The position numbers and the translations under genes are program-made. From positions 1 to 40,939 of the forward strand of contig SVHG01000020.1 of assembly GCA_015055965.1 (NCBI GenBank): 40,939 nt of DNA, in the 5' to 3' direction. Within the stretch, counting starts at the first letter, position 1. Each line of letters starts with the position of its first letter. Of the stretch, positions 18,426 through 26,536 are shown piece after piece. The notes beneath the pieces are model-generated. The model was given only the letters and a program-made list of their open reading frames with translations. It searched no databases and had not been told where the DNA came from. Origin of the DNA: Clostridiales bacterium. GTDB lineage: Bacteria > Bacillota > Clostridia > Christensenellales > Borkfalkiaceae.

Positions 18426-18443
18426 TTTATCGCGCTATAGCCC
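18426..18443. repeat. Half copy of the TTAATCG-CGCTATAG motif
   Basis: TTTATCGCGCTATAGCCC matches the 3' arm of the hairpins at 9523 and 13023, but the opposing arm is missing. It lies just beyond the end of the convergent ClC gene. Confidence 0.5.
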
Positions 18444-18453
18444 GCCTTTTGTA

Positions 18454-20052
18454 TTATTCCTTCCATTCATCTTCCGTAAAGTCTTGCTTGCCTAATATCG
18501 CGGAAAGCTCCTCTGCGGTTGCTTGTTTGTCGTAAGTGGAATATCTAACGTGAAGCTTATCACCGGGGTACATATTCTTTTCGCCGTGGCCGTCAATTTG
18601 TGGGTGGTTATCACTTCTTTTTAAAGAAAGCACGAATAGGTTGTTTGGCCAAAGCACGTCCCTTATTTGCTTGCCAACGGCAAAGGATTTTTCTTGAACG
18701 GTTAACACCGCGTCTATTAAAAAGACTTGCTTATCTTTTCGTTCTTCTTCAACGCGAATTTCCATAATCTCGTCGTTAACGGAATGAGGACAGAATATTT
18801 CAGAAATAATATAAGAAGCTATAACGGTAATTGCAACGGCTAAAACGTTACTCGTTAATGATAGTGCTTCTAAACCGAAAACTATTGCCGTTAGGGGTGT
18901 TTTAGCCATTCCGGAAAAGCAGGCAATCATGCCTAAAAGAACGGTTATTTGGTAGTAATATTCTTCAATAAATCCCAAAGAAATTAAAATCTTAGCTATT
19001 ATTGATGAAAGTAAAGCTCCAAACGCTAAAGTGGGAATAAACGTTCCGCCCGTTATGGAAACACTTGAAGCAGACGAGGTTAAAAGCGTTCTAATTACCA
19101 AAACTAAAATTAAAAACAGCACGGTTAAGCCGTTGGGGGTTAAAAGCTTTTCTATTAAATGATGTCCGGTACTAATAAAATCGTTTGAAAATAGTCCAAC
19201 CGTAACGGTTAAAATGAATATCACGGTATAGGCTAAAATTTTGGCTTTACCGATAATCTTTTTATTTACCAGCTTTCTTAACGCGTTAAAGTGTTTGATG
19301 TATAAAACTGCAAAAATTCCGGCAAAAATTCCAACCGTTAACGGCAACCACATTTGTGAAAATTGTAAGGTTATTGGCGCTAAATGGGGGAATAACGCGC
19401 TTTCTAAGCCGAATAGAGAGGATAACCATTGTGTGGTAATCATTGCAAAGCACACGGTAGAGCCGGCTACCATTAATATCATGGGCGAAAGCTTATGGTG
19501 TGCTTCCTCTAGTGCAAATAAAATGCCGGAAATGGGCGCTCCCGTTGCGGAAGCAAAGCCTGCGCACGCGCCCCCGGTCATAATATATCTATCCCATTCG
19601 CGATGCTTTTTACCTAAGGTATTAATAACCCCTCTGCCAAGCGTAGTTCCCGTCATAACGCAAGGGCCTTCGTTTCCAAGAGGTGTTCCAATAAAAAAGG
19701 TAAATAGGCAAGAAACTATAGCACCTATAAGAGTTCTTAGCCATTTAAAGGTAACAAGACCTCTAAGATATGCTATTGAATTTGGAATGCCGCCCCCTTT
19801 AGAATCCGGCGAGTATTTATGTAGAAAGTAAAGTCCAACGGAAACAAGGGCTACTAGTGCGAATACAAGCGGTAAATAGTATGCGTGTAATCTTAAAAAT
19901 GAATAAAGAGTAGTGGAAAGATCAATAATCTTACCTGCAATAAACTTAAATCCAACAACGAAACCGCCTGTAAGTATTCCCGTTATTAAGCTAAAAAGTA
20001 AGCAAGGCAGTAAAATATTTTTTAAATAAATCAAAAATACGTTTTTCTTCAT
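18454..20052 (-). CDS. ClC family chloride/proton antiporter or channel with TrkA-C tail
   Basis: A 532-residue membrane protein. ClC selectivity motifs are visible: KGGGIP (85-90, for GSGIP), GNEGP (126-130, for GKEGP, with the gating Glu128) and GGTFIP (about residue 330). LEEAHHK at 181-187 supplies the Glu pair that aligns with the proton-path glutamate of ClC-ec1, which favours an H+/Cl- antiporter over a channel. The C-terminus (about 440-525) is not a CBS pair. It resembles a TrkA-C/RCK-C ligand-binding domain (AVGKQIRDVLWPNNLFVLSLKR, then MYPGDKLHVRYS). No Shine-Dalgarno sequence is evident before the ATG. It probably contributes to acid or anion homeostasis and is regulated through the cytoplasmic domain; that regulation is inference. 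Confidence 0.9.
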   Translation of the reverse strand: MKKNVFLIYLKNILLPCLLFSLITGILTGGFVVGFKFIAGKIIDLSTTLYSFLRLHAYYLPLVFALVALVSVGLYFLHKYSPDSKGGGIPNSIAYLRGLVTFKWLRTLIGAIVSCLFTFFIGTPLGNEGPCVMTGTTLGRGVINTLGKKHREWDRYIMTGGACAGFASATGAPISGILFALEEAHHKLSPMILMVAGSTVCFAMITTQWLSSLFGLESALFPHLAPITLQFSQMWLPLTVGIFAGIFAVLYIKHFNALRKLVNKKIIGKAKILAYTVIFILTVTVGLFSNDFISTGHHLIEKLLTPNGLTVLFLILVLVIRTLLTSSASSVSITGGTFIPTLAFGALLSSIIAKILISLGFIEEYYYQITVLLGMIACFSGMAKTPLTAIVFGLEALSLTSNVLAVAITVIASYIISEIFCPHSVNDEIMEIRVEEERKDKQVFLIDAVLTVQEKSFAVGKQIRDVLWPNNLFVLSLKRSDNHPQIDGHGEKNMYPGDKLHVRYSTYDKQATAEELSAILGKQDFTEDEWKE

Positions 20053-20155
20053 AATGTGCTGTAAAAAATAATATAATAAGGTTTAAGTAAAAATAATTAT
20101 ATCACATTAAATTATAATATTTATAAATAAGTAAAATAGAACTTAAATTATAGCA

Positions 20156-20184
20156 ATAAAAAACCACCTTTTAGGTGGCTTTTT
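20156..20184 (-). terminator. Terminator after spoVG
   Basis: CCACCT (20164-20169) and AGGTGG (20173-20178) form a tight hairpin flanked by an A-run and a T-run, so it works on either strand. Its position fits the end of the leftward spoVG transcript. Confidence 0.85.
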
Positions 20185-20225
20185 TGTTCTTATTTATTTA
20201 GTAAAGTGCAAAGTCAAAGTAAGAA

Positions 20226-20495
20226 TTATTCAGCCTTAGAGCATTCTTCGTGATATGCTTCAAGTACGGCTTTAATAAGAACAGCACGCGCTTCGGCGTT
20301 AATGGGGTGAACGATATCTCTATATTCGTTTTCACCCGTTTTTCTGGAAGGCATTGCTATAAACAAGTCCTCAGCCCCTTCAATAATCTTAATATCGTGT
20401 ACTACGATAGCTTGATCAAAGGTTACTGATGCAATTGCCTTTAACTTTGAATCAGGCTTTTTAACTAACCAGATTCTAACTTCGGTAATGTTCAT
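20226..20495 (-). CDS. spoVG: SpoVG regulatory RNA/DNA-binding protein
   Basis: An 89-residue protein matching SpoVG along its length: MNITEVRIWLV at the start, FDQAIVVHDIKIIEG, then LFIAMPSRKTGENEYRDIVHPI and a C-terminal helix. SpoVG proteins bind nucleic acid and affect sporulation, division and surface polysaccharide expression in Bacillota. Length and motifs are normal for the family. An AGGGGAAAGG site precedes the ATG and a promoter is visible at 20547-20575. It is divergent from murC and forms its own transcription unit ending at 20156. Its presence is one of the better lineage markers in this window. Confidence 0.95.
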   Translation of the reverse strand: MNITEVRIWLVKKPDSKLKAIASVTFDQAIVVHDIKIIEGAEDLFIAMPSRKTGENEYRDIVHPINAEARAVLIKAVLEAYHEECSKAE

Positions 20496-20546
20496 GACCT
20501 TTCCCCTTGTTGTTTCTCATAATACCTTTAAGTATTATGTGAATAT

Positions 20547-20575
20547 ATAATACTACAATTTTACTAAATATTCAA
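20547..20575 (-). promoter_or_regulatory. Promoter of spoVG
   Basis: On the - strand, TTGAAT (20575-20570), 17 bases and TATTAT (20552-20547), about 50 bases upstream of the spoVG start. Confidence 0.65.
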
Positions 20576-20648
20576 TAATTTTTTAGTGCAAGTTAAAAAA
20601 TAATTAAAAAAAATTGTAAAAAAGGGCTTAAAAGGGTAAAAATAGCCA

Positions 20649-20654
20649 TAAAAT
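20649..20654 (+). promoter_or_regulatory. Candidate -10 box placing murC on a leaderless mRNA
   Basis: TAAAAT ends exactly six bases before the murC ATG, and no Shine-Dalgarno sequence lies at normal distance. The -35 region is poor, so this is tentative. Confidence 0.35.
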
Positions 20655-20660
20655 AGAATT

Positions 20661-21986
20661 ATGAAAGAAGAATATGGTTTATTAAAAAGAGATTTTTACG
20701 TATATTTCGTTGGAGTTGGCGGGATAAGCATGTCTGCTCTTGCTCGTTTTTTGGTAAAAACGGGCTTTAAGGTTGGCGGGTACGACGCTCATTTTTCATC
20801 CGTTACTGAAAATTTGCAAAGGGAAGGGGTAGAAATAAATAATCCCGATTCAATTACGCGTTGCGATTTAGCCGTTGTTTCATCTGCTATATCAGATAGC
20901 GATAAAATAGTTTGCGAATTAAGACAACTAAAAAAGCCCATTATAACGCGTGCAAGACTTTTATATGAAATTGCAAGCAGTTATCCCTTTAAAATAGGGG
21001 TTGCGGGAACGCACGGTAAAACTACGTGTACTGCAATGATTGCCCACGTGTTAAAATGCGCAAATAAAGGCTTCTGTGCTCATATTGGCGGGTTTGATAA
21101 GCAGTTTGGGAATATGGTAATTTCCGGCGAGGATATCTTTTTAAGCGAGGTTTGTGAGTTTAAGAAAAATATCTCTATGTTTACTGCAAGCCTTGGCGTT
21201 CTTTTAAATATAGATAACGACCACTTAGATAGCTATGGCAGTAAAGAGAAATTAAAAGAAGAATTCGGTGCTTTTTTAAACCGCTCTAAAATTAGAATTT
21301 TACCGCTAGAAGAAGCTAATTTAGTAGAGGACGGAATTACCTTTTCTTTAGAAAATAGTAACGCAAATTACTATGCGAAAGAAATTGAATACCTTGATAA
21401 TCGTGCTATAGAGTGCTTTATTATGGAAAATGGTAAAAGAATTTTTAAGCTGGAGCTTAAGAGCTTTTTAATTCACGATATAAAAAACGCACTTGCTTGC
21501 GTTGCTGTTTGCAGGGCAATAGGAATAGAGCCAAGTATAATAAAAGCAGGGCTAGAAAATTACTGCGGTGTTAAACGCAGAAATGAAATAATGGGTAAGA
21601 TTGATAACTGCGTTATTTACGCTGATTACGCACACCACCCGGCGCAAGTAGAAAAAACGGTTAAAATGTTAGATTTAAAATACGATAATTACGCGGTGCT
21701 TTTTCAGTCTCACACCTATTCGCGCACGGCAGGGCTATATAAGCAATTTTTAAACGTGCTATCTAAGGTTAAAAATTTATTTATTTTTGACACCTACGCT
21801 GCAAGGGAAAAGTATACCTATATGGGTAGTGGAAAAAGACTTTCAGAGGATTTAAAGGGGTGCATATATTGCCAAAGCAGTAAGAACGTAAGCGCTATTT
21901 TAAAGGGGATAACCGGTAAATTTGAGTGTGTTGCCGTGCTTGGCGCTGGCGATTTATACGACGAGGTAGAAAAGATTATAAAATAA
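20661..21986 (+). CDS. murC: UDP-N-acetylmuramate--L-alanine ligase
   Basis: A 441-residue Mur ligase. The N-terminal nucleotide-sugar domain shows YFVGVGGISMSALARFL (14-30). The ATP loop is GTHGKTT (116-122), the central domain carries NIDNDHLDSYGS, and the C-terminal domain begins near YADYAHHP. MurC adds L-alanine to UDP-MurNAc in the cytoplasm as the first step of peptide-stem synthesis. The length is normal. About ten residues precede the usual first beta strand, but no later in-frame ATG would leave the Rossmann strand intact, so the ATG at 20661 stands. No Shine-Dalgarno is visible; see the -10 box directly upstream. It is convergent with ung, with a shared terminator between them. Confidence 0.95.
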   Translation: MKEEYGLLKRDFYVYFVGVGGISMSALARFLVKTGFKVGGYDAHFSSVTENLQREGVEINNPDSITRCDLAVVSSAISDSDKIVCELRQLKKPIITRARLLYEIASSYPFKIGVAGTHGKTTCTAMIAHVLKCANKGFCAHIGGFDKQFGNMVISGEDIFLSEVCEFKKNISMFTASLGVLLNIDNDHLDSYGSKEKLKEEFGAFLNRSKIRILPLEEANLVEDGITFSLENSNANYYAKEIEYLDNRAIECFIMENGKRIFKLELKSFLIHDIKNALACVAVCRAIGIEPSIIKAGLENYCGVKRRNEIMGKIDNCVIYADYAHHPAQVEKTVKMLDLKYDNYAVLFQSHTYSRTAGLYKQFLNVLSKVKNLFIFDTYAAREKYTYMGSGKRLSEDLKGCIYCQSSKNVSAILKGITGKFECVAVLGAGDLYDEVEKIIK

Positions 21987-22023
21987 AAAAAGTCACGCTA
22001 ATCGACTTATAGCGTGACTTTTA
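21987..22023. terminator. Bidirectional terminator between murC and ung
   Basis: AGTCACGCTA (21991-22000) pairs perfectly with TAGCGTGACT (22010-22019), with an A-run before and a T-run after. The interior TAATCGACTTATAG resembles the dispersed TTAATCG-CTATAG motif. Confidence 0.85.
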
Positions 22024-22039
22024 TGCCGTTTTTTAGCTT

Positions 22040-22711
22040 TTATTCATTCAAATCCCAATCTATTGGCTCTATATTTTTAGACTTTAAGAATTGGTTAGCT
22101 TTTGAAAAATGCTTGCATCCAAAAAATCCACCGTAAACTGAAAGGGGGCTTGGATGAACGCTTTCTAAAATTAAATGCTTGCTTTGGTCAATTAATTTTT
22201 TCTTAGAGCGTGCGTTTGCTCCCCAAAGTAAAAATACCATAGGCTCTTCTCTTCCGGAAAGTAATTTAATCACCTCATCCGTAAAATCCTGCCAACCGCA
22301 TTTGCTGTGAGAATTAGGCTTACCCTCGCGTACGGTTAGAGTGGTGTTAAGAAGCATAACGCCCTGCTTTGCCCATTTAGTTAAGCAACCGCTTTTTGGT
22401 GGTGTAATACCTAAATCGCTTTCGATTTCCTTATAGATATTCACTAGTGAGGGGGGCGCTTTAACCCCTTCCTTAACTGAAAAGCATAACCCGTGCGCCT
22501 GACCTTCGCCGTGGTAGGGATCTTGCCCTAAAATAACCGCTTTAACGGAAGAATAGGGTGTGTATTTAAAGGCGTTAAAAATATCCTTCATTGGCGGATA
22601 AATAATTTGCGTTGAATATTCGCTTTTTAAAAAAGCGCGAATGGATGCGTACAGCTCGCTATTTACAAGCGGGGCAAGAATTTCATCCCAATCGTTACCA
22701 ATATTAAGCAT
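22040..22711 (-). CDS. ung: Uracil-DNA glycosylase, family 1
   Basis: A 223-residue enzyme that removes uracil from DNA. The catalytic motif is GQDPYHGEGQAHGLCFSV (62-79) with Asp64 as the water-activating residue. GVMLLNTTLTVREGKPNSH (117-135) and the minor-groove loop HPSPLS (186-191, His186) match the family. Length is typical. AAAAGGAG lies before the ATG on the - strand. It is convergent with murC. The 144-base gap to the next leftward gene shows no clear terminator or additional gene. Confidence 0.96.
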   Translation of the reverse strand: MLNIGNDWDEILAPLVNSELYASIRAFLKSEYSTQIIYPPMKDIFNAFKYTPYSSVKAVILGQDPYHGEGQAHGLCFSVKEGVKAPPSLVNIYKEIESDLGITPPKSGCLTKWAKQGVMLLNTTLTVREGKPNSHSKCGWQDFTDEVIKLLSGREEPMVFLLWGANARSKKKLIDQSKHLILESVHPSPLSVYGGFFGCKHFSKANQFLKSKNIEPIDWDLNE

Positions 22712-22855
22712 AAAAAATCTCCTTTTAAAAGCATAAAAAATTAAGGTTAGTCAAAAATAATCGTATGAAAAACAAGTTCAATATTTTTGAAAGGCTTTCC
22801 TATTCTTCGCCAAGCGAATGCAAGAAATTGGTAAGAAAAAATGTGGCACGTATAC

Positions 22856-23725
22856 TTAAAAATCCCATTTCGGAATGTAAATAGTGGTTGCAGAGGAGCG
22901 CTCTTGAATTAAGCAGTTTTCTATTTTAGCGTTAAAAAGCGCCTCCGTAACTCTATCGTATTCACGTTTTGTAATGGGGCGTTTAAGCTCCGGAAAGGCG
23001 TCACATTCGCCAAAGGGAGTGTATTGTGACATAAGGGAAAAATGCGCGCCGTTTACGGCGTTATTTTTAAACCATTCAATAATGGCAATACTGTCTTTAA
23101 CGCCTAAGGGAAGTATTAAATGTCTAACGCAAACTCCCTTTTTCATAAGCCCGTCTTCAACCACGGAAGGCTTGCTTTCCATCATAAATTTTATTGCTTT
23201 CGTAGCAACCTCAAAATAATTTTTAGCCTTTGTATATCGCGAAGAAAGTGCGTTAGAACAGAACTTTAAATCGGGTAAATAGATATCTACGAATTCGTTT
23301 GCAATTTGCAGAGTTTCTATTCTTTCATAGCCGTGCGTATTGTAAACCACGGGAATATTCGGTTTATAAATTTCAAACGCTTTTTTAATAGATGGAACGA
23401 AGTGTGTGGGGTTAACTAGGTTGATATTATTAGCCCCCATATCTTCTAATTGCTTAAAGATTGAAGCAAGCTCCTCAGGGGAAATTTCCTTACCTCTTAA
23501 GGAGCGCGAAAGCTCGTAATTTTGGCAAAAAACGCACTTTAAGGGGCAGCCGCTAAAAAATACAGTACCGCTACCTTCCTTACCGCTTATAAATGGCTCT
23601 TCAAATGGATGAAGATAATATTTTGCAATTCGTATTTTATCACTTTCGCCACAAACGCCTTTATTAGTTTTTCTATTAATATTGCATTCGTTTGGGCAAA
23701 GCTTGCAATTTGCGCCTGTAAACAT
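22856..23725 (-). CDS. PflX-like radical SAM protein
   Basis: A 289-residue radical SAM protein related to pyruvate formate-lyase activating enzymes. The start at 23725 is chosen because AGGTG lies eight bases upstream and family members begin here with the Cys-rich MFTGANCKLCPNECNINR (C7, C10, C14, with C25 in GVCG). The SAM cluster motif is FSGCPLKCVFCQNY, with C60, C64 and C67. The layout matches the uncharacterised PflX/COG1313 group rather than PflA itself, and no pyruvate formate-lyase gene is adjacent. A longer reading to 23845 would run into the metK promoter region. The substrate is unknown; radical-based activation or modification of a protein partner is inferred from the family. 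Confidence 0.88.
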   Translation of the reverse strand: MFTGANCKLCPNECNINRKTNKGVCGESDKIRIAKYYLHPFEEPFISGKEGSGTVFFSGCPLKCVFCQNYELSRSLRGKEISPEELASIFKQLEDMGANNINLVNPTHFVPSIKKAFEIYKPNIPVVYNTHGYERIETLQIANEFVDIYLPDLKFCSNALSSRYTKAKNYFEVATKAIKFMMESKPSVVEDGLMKKGVCVRHLILPLGVKDSIAIIEWFKNNAVNGAHFSLMSQYTPFGECDAFPELKRPITKREYDRVTEALFNAKIENCLIQERSSATTIYIPKWDF

Positions 23726-23787
23726 CAAAAAACACCTAAAATAAATAAATATATTTGTATAATATATTTTAACACTTTCTTTTATGT

Positions 23788-23816
23788 TTGACAAACGAAA
23801 TAAAATGGTATATAAT
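23788..23816 (+). promoter_or_regulatory. Consensus promoter of metK
   Basis: TTGACA (23788-23793), 17 bases, TATAAT (23811-23816), a perfect vegetative promoter. The leader is only about 48 bases, too short for a SAM riboswitch. Confidence 0.9.
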
Positions 23817-23870
23817 GATTGAACGAAAAAATGTTTAGAAACCACAGAAAAAAACTAAAAGGAATATAAA

Positions 23871-25037
23871 ATGAGAAAATTTTTTACAAGTGAAAGTGTT
23901 ACGGAAGGACATCCCGATAAGATTTGTGACCAAATTTCAGATGCGGTTTTAGACGCGATTATAGAAAAAGACCCCAACGCAAGGGTTGCGTGTGAATGTA
24001 TTGCAACCACCGGCTTGGTTTTAGTTACCGGTGAAATTACCACCGAATGCTACGTAGATATCTCTCACGTTGCAAGGGAAACCATTCGTGAAATCGGTTA
24101 TGATAGAGCAAAATACGGCTTTGACTGTGATACCTGTTCTATTTTAACTGCTATAAAGGAACAAAGCCCCGATATCGCGCTTGGCGTAGATAACTCCGTT
24201 GAACACAGAGAAAGCGGTGAAATTGCAGACCGTATCGGCGCAGGCGACCAAGGCTTAATGTTTGGTTACGCTACTGACGAAACGGAAGAATATATGCCTT
24301 TACCCATAACCTTGGCTCATAAGCTTGCAAGAAAGCTTACCGCGGTAAGAAAGGAAGGGCTGGTAGATTATCTTCGCCCGGACGGAAAGAGTCAGGTTAC
24401 CGTTGAATACGAGGGTAGAACGCCCGTTCGTATAGACGCGGTAGTAATATCCACTCAACACTCTGAATCGGTTACCACCGAACAGCTTCGTAAGGATATT
24501 AAGGAGCTGGTTATAGATAGCACTATTCCCGCAGAGTTGGTTGACGAAAACACCAAGTATTTCATCAACCCCACCGGTAGATTTGAAATTGGCGGACCTC
24601 ACGGCGACAGCGGGTTAACGGGTAGAAAGATTATCGTTGATACCTACGGCGGAAGCTGTGCTCACGGCGGTGGCGCGTTCAGCGGTAAAGATCCCACTAA
24701 GGTAGACCGTAGCGCTTCTTACATGTTAAGATATATTGCTAAAAACGTAGTTGCTGCAGGTCTTGCTAAGGAATGCCATATTGAAGTTGCCTACGCAATC
24801 GGCGTTGCTCGCCCCGTATCACTTTTCGTTGATACTAAGGGAACGGGCTTTATCGGCGACGATAAGATAGTTGAAATTATAAATAAAGAATTTGATTTAA
24901 GACCTTATTCTATCATTAAAACCTTAGATTTAAGAAGACCTATTTACAAAAATACCGCTGCGTACGGTCATTTTGGAAGAAGCGAATTCCCATGGGAAAA
25001 GCTTGATAAGGTAGAAGATTTAAAGAAATATCTATAA
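23871..25037 (+). CDS. metK: S-adenosylmethionine synthetase
   Basis: A 388-residue enzyme making SAM from methionine and ATP. The signatures are [21 protein letters not shown] near the N-terminus, [12 protein letters not shown] near 120, and [21 protein letters not shown] near 240, followed by [17 protein letters not shown]. The family usually reads GGPxGDxGLTGRK, so this is standard. Length is normal. AAAGGAA precedes the ATG, and a perfect promoter lies upstream. It diverges from the PflX-like radical SAM gene, a SAM user, but a functional link is only suggestive. It ends at a hairpin at 25044. Confidence 0.97.
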   Translation: MRKFFTSESVTEGHPDKICDQISDAVLDAIIEKDPNARVACECIATTGLVLVTGEITTECYVDISHVARETIREIGYDRAKYGFDCDTCSILTAIKEQSPDIALGVDNSVEHRESGEIADRIGAGDQGLMFGYATDETEEYMPLPITLAHKLARKLTAVRKEGLVDYLRPDGKSQVTVEYEGRTPVRIDAVVISTQHSESVTTEQLRKDIKELVIDSTIPAELVDENTKYFINPTGRFEIGGPHGDSGLTGRKIIVDTYGGSCAHGGGAFSGKDPTKVDRSASYMLRYIAKNVVAAGLAKECHIEVAYAIGVARPVSLFVDTKGTGFIGDDKIVEIINKEFDLRPYSIIKTLDLRRPIYKNTAAYGHFGRSEFPWEKLDKVEDLKKYL

Positions 25038-25043
25038 AAAATC

Positions 25044-25072
25044 GCCAAGGCTAAGTACCTTGGCAGTTTTTT
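25044..25072 (+). terminator. Terminator after metK
   Basis: GCCAAGG (25044-25050) pairs with CCTTGGC (25058-25064), and six T follow. Confidence 0.85.
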
Positions 25073-25117
25073 CAGTGAATTAAGTAAAGGATTTTGCATA
25101 TTATTAGGAGATTGCGT

Positions 25118-26536
25118 ATGTTTGACGTAGCCGTAATAGGTGGCGGTGTTGTTGGTGGAATGATACTGCGCCAGCTAACTAAATATAAGCTTACCTGCGT
25201 TTTACTTGAAAAGGAAAGCGACGTTTGCGCTTGCCAAAGTAGGGCAAACAGCGGTATAGTGCACTCTGGCTTAGACGCTAAAGAGGGAACTTTAAAGGCA
25301 AAATTTAACGTGGCGGGTAATAAGCTAATGCCTGCGGTATGTGAAGAGCTTGGTGTTAAATATCAAAATAACGGCTCTTTAGTAGTTGCGTTTAACGAAG
25401 AAGAAATAGAAATTTTAAAGACACTTAAGGCGCGTGGGGAAGCAAACGGCGTTCCCGGCTTACGGTTAATAGATAAGGAAGAGCTTAAGAGTAAAGAAAG
25501 GAATATTTCTAATAACGCAGTTGGCGCTTTATACGCACCCACCGGCGGAATAGTTTGCCCGTACGGTCTTACTATTGCTTCAATAGGTAACGCTATGGAT
25601 AACGGCGCTGCTCTTTATACCGATTTTGAGGTTTGCGCAATAGATAAACGCGAAGAAGGCTTTATTCTTCATTCCGTAAACGGAGGTAAGGTGGAAGCCA
25701 AAACGGTTATAAACTGCGCGGGCTTTGCATCAGATAAAATAGCCTCTCTAATAGGAGATAGCTCATTTAAAATGGGCGCTCGCAGGGGGGAATATATTTT
25801 ACTTGCTAAAAACCAGCTTGTAAACAGCACGCTATTTTTTACACCCACGGCAAAGGGCAAGGGTGTATTAGTAACTCAAACGGTAGACGGCAATATTATG
25901 TTAGGACCTACCTCTGAAGAATGTGAGGGTAATATTCCTACGACCTCTGCAAGCGGACTTGATTATATTATTAGCAAGGCTAAGCAGATGTGCGATAACG
26001 TTCCCTTTTACGATACTATAACCTCATTTGCGGGGGTTAGAGCCTATTGTGATCGCCACGATTTTGTAATAGAGCAAAGCAAGGTAGATAACCGTTTTAT
26101 TAACGTTGCAGGCATAGAATCGCCCGGATTAACCTCTGCTCCCGCTATTGCAGAATACGTTGTTAACGAGCTTATAGGCTCTTTAATGCAGTTAATTCCC
26201 AATGAAAGCTTTAACGGTAAAAGAGAGGTTGATTTTAGCGAATTAACGATAGCTCAAAAGAATGAAATTATTAAAAAGGACGCAAGCTTCGGTAAGCTCG
26301 TTTGCAAGTGCGAAAGGGTAACCGAGGGCGAGGTTTTAAGAGCTATAAGACAAAATCCCCCTGCAACCACTATAGATGGTGTTAAGCTTAGAACCCGCTC
26401 TGGTATGGGTAGATGTCAAGGCGGTTTTTGTCAAGCAAGAATTGCAGAAATACTTGCAAAGGAATTGAATATCCCCTTAGAACAGGTTACGAAAAGGGGC
26501 AAGGGCTCAGAGATTGTTATGGGGGTAAGCAAATGA
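25118..26536 (+). CDS. GlpA-like FAD-dependent oxidoreductase with C-terminal Bfd-type Fe-S domain
   Basis: A 472-residue flavoenzyme. It starts with a dinucleotide fold (DVAVIGGGVVGG, then LEKESDVC) and the DAO-family segment SRANSGIVHSGLD near residue 47. The C-terminal domain carries CKCERVTEGE (about 396) and GRCQGGFCQARI (about 432), the four-Cys [2Fe-2S] site of Bfd-like domains found in anaerobic glycerol-3-phosphate dehydrogenase GlpA. The ATG at 25118 is chosen for the AGGAG upstream. Its stop codon overlaps the next start (ATGA), and the following two genes form the widespread FAD/FAD/DUF1667 trio. The likely reaction is oxidation of glycerol-3-phosphate or a related hydroxyacid; no glpK or glpF is present here to confirm the substrate. 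Confidence 0.88.
   Translation: MFDVAVIGGGVVGGMILRQLTKYKLTCVLLEKESDVCACQSRANSGIVHSGLDAKEGTLKAKFNVAGNKLMPAVCEELGVKYQNNGSLVVAFNEEEIEILKTLKARGEANGVPGLRLIDKEELKSKERNISNNAVGALYAPTGGIVCPYGLTIASIGNAMDNGAALYTDFEVCAIDKREEGFILHSVNGGKVEAKTVINCAGFASDKIASLIGDSSFKMGARRGEYILLAKNQLVNSTLFFTPTAKGKGVLVTQTVDGNIMLGPTSEECEGNIPTTSASGLDYIISKAKQMCDNVPFYDTITSFAGVRAYCDRHDFVIEQSKVDNRFINVAGIESPGLTSAPAIAEYVVNELIGSLMQLIPNESFNGKREVDFSELTIAQKNEIIKKDASFGKLVCKCERVTEGEVLRAIRQNPPATTIDGVKLRTRSGMGRCQGGFCQARIAEILAKELNIPLEQVTKRGKGSEIVMGVSK

Noticed and set aside
22765..22884. Small rightward reading frame of 39 codons between ung and the radical SAM gene
   Set aside because: No ribosome site or promoter, and it overlaps the end of the convincing leftward gene.
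23726..23845. Forty extra N-terminal residues on the radical SAM protein
   Set aside because: That stretch is A+T-rich, overlaps the divergent metK promoter, and the start at 23725 has an AGGTG site and the family N-terminus.
23817..23870. SAM riboswitch in front of metK
   Set aside because: The leader is about 48 bases and lacks the helices needed; the promoter is a plain consensus.
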